Positions 33,929-45,386 of a DNA stretch of 64,000 nt are shown here, in pieces (positions within the stretch are counted from its first letter, which is position 1; each line of letters opens with the position of its first letter). Source of the DNA: Haematobia irritans (Eukaryota; Arthropoda; Insecta; Diptera; Muscidae). The position numbers and the translations under genes are program-made. The stretch covers positions 56,486,066 to 56,550,065 of the forward strand of contig NC_134400.1 in assembly GCF_050003625.1 (NCBI RefSeq). The letters run 5' to 3'. The notes below the pieces were generated by a model. The model made no database searches, had not been told where the DNA came from, and saw nothing but the letters and a program-made list of their open reading frames with translations.

Positions 33929-35246
33929 CTGAAAAAAATTCATAAATAATGAGATCAATTAAACCCTCCCAGCATTTCAAAGTTCCATTTCATCCTCATC
34001 GCTACCATCGCTACTCGTAAATGTCGCTACAACAATCGCCAACTGTGATGGGGGAATCATATCAAAAAATACAAAATGTACATGAAAGTATTTTGCCATC
34101 ACTATTGTTAGAAGAGCCATTTTATATTTTGTGAAACGCCAAGCGCAAATAATTTATTATGATTTATTTAAATAAAAACGAAAATAAAGTGCTGAAAACA
34201 TAGTTATTACGCTTAAAATTGTGAAAGAGATATGGTGAACAATTTTCGACTTTCCAAATGGAATAAAGTGATTGTTTTTTCAGATATTTTTCCAGACACG
34301 CTGCCTCCATCGAGAATAAACAAATGGCTGATAGATGCTGTAACATGTAACTTGCTAAGTGTAAATCAACATCGTTCTTTTATTAATGAAAAAAGTTATG
34401 TTAAATGTGATGAGATAAACGTAAAAATGTTATATTTATAAGAATTTATAAATGTTTAATCAAATTAATAAACATCTACACCGTGTTTTACTTGACCACA
34501 ATTATTCTTTTACAACTACCTTAAAGTGCACTTTTTCTGATAGTTTGAAGGGGCTCTTATTGGCGTCGTTCTAAATTGATTTAACAAGGTACCTAATAAT
34601 TGCTCTGATGAGAAACTTTTTTGTAGTAACTGGGCGTGGTACAACTTCTCAATAGTGACGGAGCTTTTCCGACGAGTTTTTGATGTCGTATACGATTGTT
34701 TTCGACGTGGTGGGGATTCTCAGTAGTGCCGTCAAATTGAAAAAATGTTGTCAGGGAACATATTAATCTTCTATAAAACGTTAAAATGGTCGTTTATTAT
34801 TATTATATTTTTTATTTTCAATTGTTGGTGCAAATCATCAATGCGATATTTGTTTAGGAAATGTAACACTTTTCTCCAAATTGATTTCGGGAGATAATTC
34901 GTCTTTCAATTCTCTCTTTGCAATCTCTTCCAGTTATAGTAATAAAAAACTAAGACAGCAATGAAAACGTATACATTTTGCTTTTGTAAAATCGATTCTC
35001 TTTGTGCACTTTAGAATGCAGTATGAGTTTTGGAGTAGAGTTTGAGGCTCGCATTAGTTACGAGGCAAAACATTTTGGGTATATTCTAGAACCAATTTCC
35101 AAAAATTAACATAAGCACAACAATGCTGGAAATTGGCAAGGTGTGTTGGAAGTAGTTATGTGCAGATACGTTTCTAAAAGAATGAGAAATTTTTTGCTGG
35201 GTTGGTACCGTGCAGACTACGATATTCAGATACCGATTTTATTGTA
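33929..35246. other. Intron sequence after exon A, nothing recognised
   Basis: It contains the acceptor of exon B at its left edge. A TTTTTTGCTGGG near 35195 resembles the end of the CCCAGCAAAA element family but has no partner. No open frame with known features is present. Confidence 0.45.
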
Positions 35247-35762
35247 CACTCAAAAAAAAGTGAACTCTCTATTTCACTAAAGCCAATTTAACTTTATTTT
35301 AGTTCATAGAAATATTATGTTTGGAGAAAGTTTTCTTTACTCTAATAATTTTTTGTGTACGTTAGTTAAATTAACTAAAACCGAGGAAAAAAATATACTC
35401 AAATGAAGCATAAAGATTAACTAAATTCGTGTCTTCAACAAAATAGTTCAGAATTTCTTTAAATTTGTAAATTTTACCAAAAATGCGTCCATCATGAACT
35501 TCGTATGTCACTAAAGACATTATTGCAATTTTTAACTCCAAGTTTTTCTTTGAAACTACAAAATTTTCTTTAACAAATGAAAAAACTTAGTTATGTCTAA
35601 TAAATTTTCTTGAATTTGTCGAAAAATATTTACTTATTTTTATGTCATCGGCGTGATGCCAACGTTTGTAATACTGCTTAGTTAAAAATTTCTACAAATA
35701 TTCAAAATTTTCTAAAATTAACCGAAAGTTTTCTTCCTGGTGGGTTCACTGTTCTTTCAGTG
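35247..35762. mobile_element. MITE family D, copy D2
   Basis: This 516-bp copy is inverted relative to D1: CACTCAAAAAAAAGTGAACT at the left and GGTTCACTGTTCTTTCAGTG at the right, flanked by TA. Confidence 0.85.
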
Positions 35763-35913
35763 TACACAACAAAAAGCAACACGAGCTTACATTTCCTTAA
35801 ATGTCGACCAAAATGAACTTGAAGTTATTTTCGAAATTTATACACTGTTAGAAAAATATGTCTTTCATATGTTCCGATATAAACAAAATGTGTTTCGGGA
35901 ACAATTTTTAAAC

Positions 35914-36107
<194 letters not shown>

Positions 36108-36265
36108 AGTGCAAACATGTAATGTTCCTAAACTAACACTAAATGTTTGCGACACATATGTTAATAAGTAAGAATATATTATGTTTGGGGCATGAATGTT
36201 TCATAAAAATAATATGTGTGAATGTAAACATATATACATTTACAAATTTCGAGTAAACATATATA

Positions 36266-36784
36266 CACTCAAAAAAAGTGAACTCTCTATTTCACTAAAG
36301 CCAATTTAACTTTATTTTAGTTTATGGAATTATTATGTTTGGAGAAAGTTGTCTTTATTCTAATATTTTTTTTGCGTATGTTAGTTAAATGAACTAAAAA
36401 ACGGGAAAAATTATGCACAAATTAAGCATAAATATTTACTAAATTCGTATTTCTCACAAAATATGTTAGTTCATTATTTCTTTAAATTTGTAAATTTTAC
36501 TAAAAATACGTCCATCATGAACTTCGTATGTCAATAAAGTCATTCTTGCAATTTTAACTTCAATTTTTTCCTTCAATCTACAAAATTTTCTTCAACAAGT
36601 GAAAAAAATTAGTTATGTCTACTAATTTTTCCTGAATTTGTCGAAAAATATTTACTTATTTCTGTCATATCGGCGTGATGCCAGCGTTTGTAATACTGTT
36701 TAGTTAAAATTTTCTAAAAATATTCAAAATTTTCTAAAATTTACCCAAAGTTTTCTTCCTGGTGGGTTCACTGTTTTTTCAGTG
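36266..36784. mobile_element. MITE family D, copy D3
   Basis: This 519-bp copy has ends CACTCAAAAAAAGTGAACTC and GGTTCACTGTTTTTTCAGTG and TA flanks. It is inserted in element C5. Confidence 0.87.
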
Positions 36785-37037
36785 TATGTTGTGATATTTT
36801 ATTGAGAGAGAGAGAGAGAGTATAGAGAAAGAAAAAGAAGTGGAAACCGGGAGGGTAGACGAAAGATATCAACATAACACAGCGAGAGAGCCAAAAGAGA
36901 GCAATTTCTGTGAAACCGCTTGTTTCGGAACTGTTTTATGATAAGGCCAAAAATTTGATATGTTTAAGTCTACATATTATTTAAATTGAATATTAGAATG
37001 AGTATTCGGAGTAAAGAGAATAGACATTCGGAACCAA

Positions 37038-37636
37038 CACTGAAAAAAATCATGCCCGGTTCCAAAGATGTTGTCTTACTTTAACAATTTTGGTATTGAT
37101 TCCGAGCCAAAGAAGCGGAGAATTCAAGTAAGGATACTTTTAAGACACAATTCTCTTTTCAATTTTGGTTTAGTGTACTTGACTCTACTTTTCGGCTTTA
37201 TTTCTTCATAAGCTATCAAAGCCCTTTAAAAACATGTTAACGACAACTTTATTTTCCAAATTCAGACACGACTTCCAGTAGAAATTATACTATATTTCAA
37301 GTTAAAAACGTCTTTAAAATAAAGTGTAGAAAAACATGTCCTAGTTTTGAACGATTTTTTGCTTTGTAGTCAAGATGCAAAAAGACAATAAATTTAAAGA
37401 CATTTTCATTAATTTTAAAGATTTTTTCTGAATTATTAAAGTCAAATTGACCTTAGCCTAAAAAAATTTTCTTTCATGTTATGATACCCATTTTTAAGTT
37501 CAATCCCTTAATTATAAGGACAACACGACGTCATTGAAAAGATTATCGACTTTTGGGCAAGGAAAAAAACTTTATATTAGAGAAATGCGTCTTCTACGCT
37601 AAGCAAAATTTGCATTCATATTTTAAGGACATGAAA
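37038..37636. mobile_element. MITE family E, truncated copy E3
   Basis: It starts CACTGAAAAAAATCATGCCC, follows E2 for about 600 bp and stops at GGACATGAAAT without the last end. It abuts the truncated element C5. Confidence 0.75.
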
Positions 37637-37676
37637 TGAAACCTTCAATGAAAATTTCAAATTTCTTGTGTCCATG

Positions 37677-37890
37677 CACCCAAAGAAAAAATACTTTCCT
37701 AAGGAACGAAATTTCCCCTTGACATAAAGTATTTTCATTGAGAGCAAATAAACCCGAATTCATGACGAACATTGTAACAATGGTCTCTAATCTGTTTTAT
37801 TTGCTTCTAAAGAAAATTGTTTAGCGTCAAAAGATATCTTCGTTTGTCTAAAATTTCGTTCCTCAGAATAGATAACTCTTCTTTCAGGGT
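37677..37890. mobile_element. Small foldback MITE (CACCCAAAGAAAAAATAC ends)
   Basis: The left arm contains CCTAAGGAACGAAATTTC and the right arm the inverted AAAATTTCGTTCCTCAG; the outer ends read CACCCAAAGAAAAA and TCTTCTTTCAGGG. It is about 214 bp and non-coding. Confidence 0.6.
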
Positions 37891-38017
37891 AGTAAAGGCG
37901 AATTCGATCCAGCACAATGGTGTTACCCTAGGGTTACATTACTTCTTCCCTAATTGTTCTTACGCCCACAATATAGCGCCATCCGACACTTATCAGATGC
38001 AGCGCAGATGCAACGAA

Positions 38018-38262
38018 AAAATGTTGTCGTGAGACATCCTGACTACAAAGCAAACAAGCGTTTAAAAATAGAAGAATTTTTCTTCTCGCTTTATTTAAAG
38101 ACTTTTTTATTTGAAACATAGCATAGTTTCTACTTGTGTCAAGTCGGAATTTGGAAATTTAAGTTGTCGTTAACATGATTTCTCCGCTTCTTTGGCTCAG
38201 AACCAATTCCAAAATCATTGATGTAAGGACAAAATCTTTGGAACCGGGAATGCTTTTTTCAG
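38018..38262. mobile_element. MITE family E, internally deleted copy E4
   Basis: AATGTTGTCGTGAG of the left end is joined directly to ACTACAAAGC of the middle, then runs to CTTTTTTCAGTG. The internal deletion removes about half of the element. Confidence 0.6.
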
Positions 38263-38710
38263 TGTGTTAATTATTTGTATAGAATTTCGTAAAGCTTTTT
38301 TCTACGATTGAAATAATATTAAAATAATATAAATTATTAATATTAAACTCTCTTGAATTAATCACACTAAAAATAAGCCGGGTTTCCACATACACGCAAA
38401 AAAATAATTCTTTCCTCCCAAACGAAATTTTAGACAAACAAAGTTCATTTCTCATTTCCTTTTCGTTGAAAGGAAGTGTATTTGGAAGAAAAGTATATAC
38501 TTTATGTGATAAACGTTTATTCTTTTCCAAGATGTAAAAACAATTTCATAAAGACTAACTCAAAAAAAAAAAAAATTCTGGCTAATTGCATTTTCCCCTC
38601 ACATCTTTCTCACTTCCACGAAGTTTTTAGTTCTTAGCACCTTTTTCTGTAATACAAACAATGTAGAAGAAATTAAACGATTTTATAAATTTTTAAATTT
38701 TTTTACCTTT

Positions 38711-38783
38711 CGCCTGGACGGAGAATCGAACCGCGGACCATGCAATTTGTAAGCCAACACACTATCCACTGAGCTATGTAGCC
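38711..38783 (-). repeat. tRNA-like module (Val-like), in P1
   Basis: On the minus strand, ATAGCTCAGTGGATAGTGTG is an A-box region and GGTTCGATTCTCCGTCCAGG contains a B box. The loop CTTACAA would give anticodon TAC, but the stem does not pair. It is a derived module within a repeat, not a tRNA gene. Confidence 0.6.
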
Positions 38784-38791
38784 GTTATTGT

Positions 38792-38970
38792 TTTTTTATC
38801 TTTGTTTTATTTCCCATTTCTTTTAAATACCGTTATAATTATCATTCAAATAATTAAAGTACATTTTCTTAGCGATCTATGTCTTATCTAAGAATATAAA
38901 TGTTCTCTCTCTTAAATGTTAACTGGTAGTCCAGCCCATTCAATAAATTAATCAATTGGGAGCAATCCAA
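38792..38970 (-). mobile_element. Retrocopy with poly(A) tail and 13-bp target duplication
   Basis: TAGCCGTTATTGT occurs at 38779-38791 and 38971-38983. Read on the minus strand the insert ends GGGAAATAAAACAAAGATAA followed by A's, that is, a poly(A) signal and tail. The 179 bp has no known coding match by eye. It was made by a LINE machinery from some polyadenylated RNA. It splits the tRNA-like pair of P1. Confidence 0.82.
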
Positions 38971-39090
38971 TAGCCGTTATTGTCATCAATAGACAATTAC
39001 CTATATAAGTTATATTTATATGGCATAGCTTGCGGCGCACACGAGCCGATTAAACAAAGTTTATTTCACAGAAAAAATCATTTAGTTGGA

Positions 39091-39160
39091 CACCATGGAG
39101 CAGTGGTTGCTACGTCTGACTTGCATGGCAAGGGTCGTGGGTTCGATCCCTGCTTCGACC
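39091..39160 (+). repeat. tRNA-like module, plus strand, in P1
   Basis: It has an A-box region ATGGAGCAGTGGTTGCTACG and a B box GGGTTCGATCCC, followed by long T runs. Same family as 25960 and 40013. Confidence 0.6.
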
Positions 39161-39826
39161 AAAGTTTTTTTTTTGTTTTTTGTTTTTTTTTTTTACATAT
39201 ATTCCAGATATGTTAGGAAGATTCCAAAAAAATGTTTAACATTACATTGTAGTATATTAAAATTTTAACTGTAAAATGTGTCTTATTAAAAACCTAGAGT
39301 CAGAAAAGAACAGTGTTTGATATAAACGAAATGGACTGTGTTGTTGATTCAAAAATAATTTTTTTATTAAAAAAATTAACACTTTGTAACAAACGAAGTT
39401 TTTTGGTGATAAAAGTGTATACTTTTCGAAGCAATTCAAAAAACTCTAACAAAAGAAAAACGTTTTCGGTACACGTTTTCCAAACGTTTTTTTTCTTTGC
39501 GTGCACGCAAAAAAATAATTCTTTCCTCCCAAACGAAATTTTAGACAAACAAAGTTCGTTTCTCATTTGCTTTTCGCTGTAAGGAAGTGTATTTGGAAGA
39601 AAAGTATATACTTTTTGTGATAAACGTTTATTCTTTTCCAGGATGTAAAAACAATTTCATAAAGACTAGCTCAAAAACAAAAACATTATTTTCTTGCTAA
39701 TTGCATTGTCCCTCACATCTTTCTCACATCCACGAGGATTTTTAGTTCTTAACACCTTTTCCTGTAATACCAACAATGTAGAAGAAATTATACGATTTTA
39801 TAAATTTTTACAATTTTTTTACCTTT

Positions 39827-39898
39827 CGCCTGGACGGAGAATCGAACCGCGGACCATGCACATTGTAAGCCAACACACTAACCACTGAGCTATGTACC
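39827..39898 (-). repeat. tRNA-like module, minus strand, in P2
   Basis: Copy of the module at 38711, with TAACCACTGAGCTATG-type complement of an A box and GGTTCGATTCTCCG. Confidence 0.6.
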
Positions 39899-40012
39899 TG
39901 TTATGGTCATCAATAGATAAATATCCATATAAGTTATATTTATATAGCATAGCTTGCGGCGCCCACGAACCGAATAAACAAAGTTTATTTAACAGAAACA
40001 AACATTTAGTTT

Positions 40013-40084
40013 GGCACCGTGGAGCAGTGGTAGCTACGTCCGACTCTCATGCCAAGGGTCGTGGGTTCGATCCCTGCTTCGGCC
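40013..40084 (+). repeat. tRNA-like module, plus strand, in P2
   Basis: Copy of the module at 39091: CCGTGGAGCAGTGGTAGCTA then GGGTTCGATCCCTGCTTCGG, followed by T runs. Confidence 0.6.
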
Positions 40085-40425
40085 AAAGTTTTTTTTTTGC
40101 TTTTGTTTTTTTTTTACATATATTCCAGATATATTCGGAAGATTCCGAAAAAATGTTCAACATTACATTGTACTATATTAAATTTTGAACTGTAAAATGT
40201 GTCTTATTAAAGACCTAAAGTCAGAAAAGAACAGTGTTTGATATAAACGAAATGGACTGTGTTGTTATTTCAAAAATAACTTTTTTTATTGAAAAAATAA
40301 AAATTTTGTAACAAACGAATTTTTTGGTGATAAAAGTTTAAAATTTTCGAAGCAATTCAAAAAACTCTAACAAAAGAAAAACGTTTTCGGTACACGTTTT
40401 CCAAACGTTTTTTTTTCTTTGCGTG

Positions 40426-41258
40426 TAATTGTAATGACAATAATAAATACTTCTATGTCATTTTCGAATTGTTATTCTCAAATTGTTATGCAGTTGGCTG
40501 TTAATAAAAAAGGGATTTAAAATCCACTTTTAGTAGATTTCGAACCTAATGTGAATGGGCTATTAGGTATATTATAGCGTAATTCATGAATCCAACTCCC
40601 TTAAACAATCTTCATTTATTTATATTTTAAGTGTGAAATTAATTTGCGTGTAATATAAATAAGATTTATAATTTGATTTGTTCCATTTTTGTTTATTTCT
40701 ACAATATTCGATTCTATTCAAGTAATGTTCATATTACAGCATTCTCGCCATATTTTGATCTATTGTAATCGGCGAGAGAAGTCAATATTTTCGAGATTTG
40801 TTTGCCTGAGACAATAAGTGGCTATTTTGTATGCTTTGGTATGTCTACGAATAAGTGAACGAATAAGCACTACTTATTTCATGGCCTAAGGTATGCCTGG
40901 GGAGAAGTACTTTCCTCCTATGACATCCTAAATTAAAATCATGCATTTGGACAATAATCGCCTGCTTTGGTATCAGGCTAACATGAAAAGTTAAAAGTAA
41001 AAAATTTAAAACAATTTAGCATAATAACATTTTTTAAATGTCGAGAAGATGCCTTTCCTGTGTACTATTACATGAGGAACTTTCTATCTGACAACATAGT
41101 TCAACACCAAGTTCATGTACATTTAAGTTTTTCAGAATGTTTGGCAAGAAGGACTGAAGGGGACTTTATGGCAAATATTAAAAAATTAAACACCGTGTTC
41201 CCATTTAGGGATCATCCTCTACCGAAGAAGTTTAGATTTTGCACTATTCGAAGAAAAG
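40426..41258. other. Intron sequence, nothing recognised
   Basis: It is AT-rich and holds no gene, RNA or repeat that I can define. Confidence 0.45.
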
Positions 41259-41607
41259 GGGAGCCACCGTGGTACAGTGGTTAGCATGCCCGCCTTGCAT
41301 ACACGAAGTCGTGGGTTCGATTTCTGCTTCGACCTAACACCAAAAAGTTTTTCAGCGGTGGATTATCCCACCTCAGTAATGCTGGTGACATTTCTGAGTG
41401 TTTCAAAGCTTCTCTAAGTAGTTTCACTACAATGTGGAACACCGTTCGGACTCGGCTATAAAAAGTAGGTGTCATTGAGCTTAACATGGAATCGGGCAGC
41501 ACTCAGTGATAAGAGAAAAGTTCACCAATGAGGTATCACAATGGACTGAATACTCTAAGTGAGCCTGATACATCGGGCTGCCACCTAACTTAACCTAACC
41601 TAACCTA
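41259..41607 (+). mobile_element. Full-length tRNA-derived SINE
   Basis: The tRNA-like head (about 41262-41333) has TGGTACAGTGGTTAGCATG and GGGTTCGATTTCTGC. The body includes CAGCGGTGGATTATCCCACC and GCAGCACTCAGTGATAAGAG; the tail is (CCTAA)n. It is about 349 bp, the same family as 58122-58462. Target duplication is weak (AAGAA on both sides). Confidence 0.88.
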
Positions 41608-41779
41608 AGAAGAGTTCCTCTTGTCCGAAAACTGCATAATGTATTAATTTAATCATATTCAACAATATCTGCGTGAGTAACAAATTACACTCAAGAAAAT
41701 AATCCCGCTCTCCAACATACAACGCTTAAAAGTTAAATTTGCAATTTTAGTGACACCTAGGATGTTAAGAGTTCAATAA

Positions 41780-42020
41780 CGCTCTCGATTTTAATCGTGC
41801 TCATGATTTCAGACACGTCCCTCAGGTAAATTACTCATAAAATTATTCGTGAGTCAAGACATTTTCGTGCGTGAATGTGCGTGAGTACAAGTTTTCTTTT
41901 CGTGAGTGTCCGTGAGACCTACCAAACAATATCGTACGTGAGTATGCGTGAGCAAGATATTTCCGTCGTTAGTGTGCGTGAGCGTGAGTAAAATATTACT
42001 CACGTACACACCTCTACTGT
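41780..42020. repeat. Cryptic CGTGAGT repeat tract
   Basis: CGTGAGT/GCGTGAG recurs at irregular spacing (41850-41990) and closes with ATTACTCACG. Same character as the tract at 21452-22050, but here no TTAA ends are visible. Confidence 0.6.
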
Positions 42021-42359
42021 AAATTTCAATTAAATCGCAGAAGTTTATATTTGTTCTATTCTTTTAAAATGGAACGTTCCCCTCCCCGCCCAAACATCGA
42101 AAAATGAGGTGTCCTATTTACACCATATGATCATTCTCTGTGGTCTCTGAAAATGTCAACTGAGTGAAATAGTCTTTAAGGATCGCAAAAAAGGGTCCAT
42201 TTCACATTAAAAATTAGCAATGTTGACGTGAATTTAGCTTATCAAGCATTTTAGTCCGTTAAACAAACTTTAGTTTATTCCCCCACTAACGCCTGACATA
42301 TCCTGGTTAAATCAAAGGATGCATTAATTCAATTCCATCACTCCCATCAATGCACTTAC

Positions 42360-42884
42360 CAATTGCATATTCGAAGATTTGATACCATACCATGGGTCCC
42401 CTGCCAACAGGATGAATTCGTCCACATGCTGCACCCAACTCGTCAATGGCCTTCATTCGATCTATTAGTAACTGCACTGCCTGAGGCTGAAAATCGATGT
42501 CACCATCGAGGGCCAACAGAAATGTGTTCTCAGCTATTACGGCTTTACGCTTGGCTGACACATTTTCCAATTCCATGATGCGAAAGCCCAACAGGTAGTA
42601 CATGTACATAACTTGTGACCAGCGCTTCTTGTGACGAATTTTATCCTTGTTTTTCAGATGGGCAATCATTTTTGTACGTCCGGGCAGTGTCCATACCAAA
42701 CGACCGCCATAAGGTGTTTCAATTTTCACAGGTGGCTTGATTTTTATGTTGACGCCGTAAACCTCGAAAGCAGCCTTATCGATGCTGGTAATTAACAGTT
42801 TCACATATTCATTAAGCGGAGGATTTTTAGGATTCTCCACATATTTTTCGTCCAATATGAAGGCATCGTCAAAGAAAATGTTGG
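42360..42884 (-). CDS. Chs2: Chitin synthase exon A: catalytic domain
   Basis: The exon opens after a pyrimidine-rich tract ending TATAG and closes at G|GTAAGT. It starts with two bases of a split codon and ends with one (2 + 522 + 1 nt). The translation begins NIFFDDAF and contains GGRLVWTLPG, KKRWSQVMYMYYLLG, LALDGDIDF, AACGRIHPVG and GPMVWYQIFEYAIG, all standard insect chitin synthase catalytic blocks. The DGDIDF block is in the sugar-nucleotide binding core. The final split Gly is completed by the first two bases of the exon at 33928. The preceding exon, which should carry CATMWHE, was not found in the 21 kb upstream to the window end, so the upstream intron is longer than that. The open frame runs to 42939, but the residues before 42884 do not resemble the family. 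Confidence 0.93.
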
Positions 42885-43076
42885 CTATAGGAGTGGAAGA
42901 GAAGAGGAAAGAAGCATCGATTAAATTGATATCTAACACAATTTGGCAAATGTGACATCATGGTTAAAAAACGCTTTTCCAAGATGCAATCTAACTTGCA
43001 GGAAGCATGTATACTTTTGGATACTGGTAAAACAGGGTGAAGTATGTTTTATATGAACAATGAACTCGTGGACTGT
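42885..43076. other. Intron upstream of exon A
   Basis: Contains the pyrimidine tract of the exon A acceptor; nothing else recognised. Confidence 0.5.
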
Positions 43077-44999
43077 TATACCCTCCACCATAGGATGGAG
43101 GTATATTAACTTTGTCATTACGTTTGTAACACATCGAAATATTGTCCTAAGACCCCATAAAGTATATATATGGTGAAATTCTGAGTCGATCTAACCATGT
43201 CCGTCTGTTGAAATCACGATAGCTTGCGAACGAAGCTAGCTATCGACATGAAACTTGGCATAAGTAGTTGTTATTGATGTAGGTCGGATGGTATTGCAAA
43301 TGGGCCATATTGGACCACTTTTACGTATAGCCCCCATATAAACCGACTCCAAGATTAGGCTTGCGGATCTTCTTAGAGAAGCAAATTTCATCCGATCCGG
43401 TTGAAATTTGGTACGTGGTGTTAGTATATGATCTCTAACAATCATGCAAAAATTGGTCCATATCGGTCCATAATTATATATAGCCCCCATATAAACCGAT
43501 CCCCAGATTTGACCTCCGGAGCCTCTTGGAGGAGCACAATTCATCCGATCCGGTTGAAATTTGGTACGTCGTGTTAGTAAAGGGTGCACTGTTAGAAAAA
43601 TATGTTTTTCATATGTTCCGATATAAACAAAATGTGTTTCGGGCACAATTTTTAAACACAATATATTTAAGTACAAACATGTAATGTTCCTAAACTGACT
43701 CTAAATGTTTGGGACACTTATGTTAGTATGTTAGAATATATTATGTTTGGGGCATGAATGTTTCTTAAAAATAATATGTGTGAATGTAAACATATATACA
43801 TTTACAAATTTTGAGTAAACATATATATGTTGTGATATTTTATTCAGAGAGCGACATAGAGAGAGAGATAGTATAGAGAAAGAAATAGCGATGGAAACCG
43901 GGAGGGTTGACGAAAGATATCAACATAACACAGCGAGAGAATCAAAAGAGAGCAACTTGTGTGAAACCGCTTGTATGTTGTTTCGGAAAACTGTTTTATG
44001 ACAAAGCCAAAAATTTGATATGCTTAAGTCTAAATATTATTTAATTTGAATATTAGAATGAGTATACGGAGTAAAGAGAATAGAAATTTCAAAAAAAAGA
44101 GCATGTACTTTCGCCTTGAGAGCAGCATTTTACGTATGTGTGGACATGTGTTTTGTTTATCATTTTGGCATTATGGGCACAATTTGTTTCTTGGTTCGTT
44201 AAAAGAAATCGGAACGTACGAGGAGTAAGTCAAAATATTCAGACAAAGGAAATTAAAAAGAAACGGTGAAAAATATACAAAAATTACAAAGGTATCTTCA
44301 TAAAAATAACGAAAGGGCACTATACTCTTTTTAGAGTTTGGACAGTAAAATGAAAAAAGGAGGAAACAGTGAAAAATTAAACAGTAAAATGTATAAAAAC
44401 AAAGTTTAGTTCCCCTTTATTAATAAGTAGTCCAAGAGGACTTGACGGACACCTTCAAATATAAAAGCGGACATTAAGTTCGAGTTTTGCAGCTACAACA
44501 ATTGAAAAAGTTTATTTTCTTTAAAATGAATTATTAAAGAAAAGTAAAAGGCAAAACTGGGTCATTTTATAGCAATAATGCCAACTTAGTAACTGCCTTA
44601 AAGTTAAAAATGAAATTAAGTACAAAACACGATAAGTTTTAAATGCATTTAAAATGGTGTTAAATGCAAGTAAAAAACTGTACACGCCTAAATAAATTTA
44701 TGTGTATATTATAAAATTATTTATGTCTGTTTATACTCGACTCCACGTTCTTCTTTTATTAGAGTTTTTGGAGTCCTTCCAAAATTTCAAACTTTTATAC
44801 CAAAAACAGTTTTTTATTACAAAATTGTTATTTTTCCAATAAAAAAATAATATTTTATCCAAAAGCTCAGTCCATTTCGTTTATATCAAGCACTGTTTCT
44901 GATTGTAAATCTTTAATAACCCACATTTCAAAGTTTCATTATAAAAATTTAATATAGTATAAATATAAATGTGTAAATTAAAAAAAAAAATTGGTGTAC

Positions 45000-45070
45000 G
45001 GTCGGAGCAGGGATTGAACCCACGACCCTTTGCATGAAAGGCGGACATGCTAACCATTGCTCCACGTGGC
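45000..45070 (-). repeat. tRNA-like module in C4
   Basis: Complement of the 25960 module: GGATTGAACCC and GCTAACCATTGCTCCACGTG. The partner module is reduced to about 10 bp (ACAGCTATGTAG near 45185), so the pair is broken here. Confidence 0.6.
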
Positions 45071-45386
45071 AAACAAATGTACGTTTCTGTTAAACAATGT
45101 TTTGTTTGCATCGGCTCGTGGGCGCTGCAGACTATGCTACATAAATATAACTTATAACGATAATTGTCTATTGATGGCCATAACAGCTATGTAGAATGGT
45201 AAAATTTAAAAAATTTATAAAATTGAATAATTTCTTCAACATTATTTGTATTACAGAAAAAGGTGCCAAGAACTAAAAAATTTCGTGGAAATGAAAATTA
45301 TGTGAGGGAATGAGCACAATCTTCTTTGGGGAGAATTCTTCCAAGCATATAATATTTTTGGGCTCAAAATGCTTCCAAACATACAA

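Larger units (their letters stand above)
38393..39503. mobile_element. CACGCAAA-ended element P1, first unit of a tandem dimer
   Basis: The left end CACGCAAAAAAATAATTC follows TA; the right end TTTTTTTCTTTGCGTG is its imperfect complement. The middle holds head-to-head tRNA-like modules (38711-38783 minus, 39091-39160 plus) shared with family C elements. A 179-bp retrocopy (38792-38970) interrupts it. Without that insert and one 13-bp duplication its length is about 919 bp, matching P2. Confidence 0.82.
39504..40425. mobile_element. CACGCAAA-ended element P2, second unit of a tandem dimer
   Basis: This 922-bp unit is nearly identical to P1, in the same orientation, joined to it at GCGTG|CACGC with no TA between. 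The right end TTTGCGTG is followed by TA. tRNA-like modules lie at 39827-39898 (minus) and 40013-40084 (plus), 115 bp apart. Confidence 0.85.

Noticed and set aside
41560..41607. Telomere-type (TTAGG)n tract from CCTAACCTAACC
   Set aside because: It is the tail of the SINE, repeated at 18250 and 58452, and flies lack TTAGG telomeres.
42885..42939. Extra N-terminal residues of exon A (LDINLIDASFLFSST)
   Set aside because: They translate the pyrimidine-rich tract before the TATAG acceptor and do not match the family.
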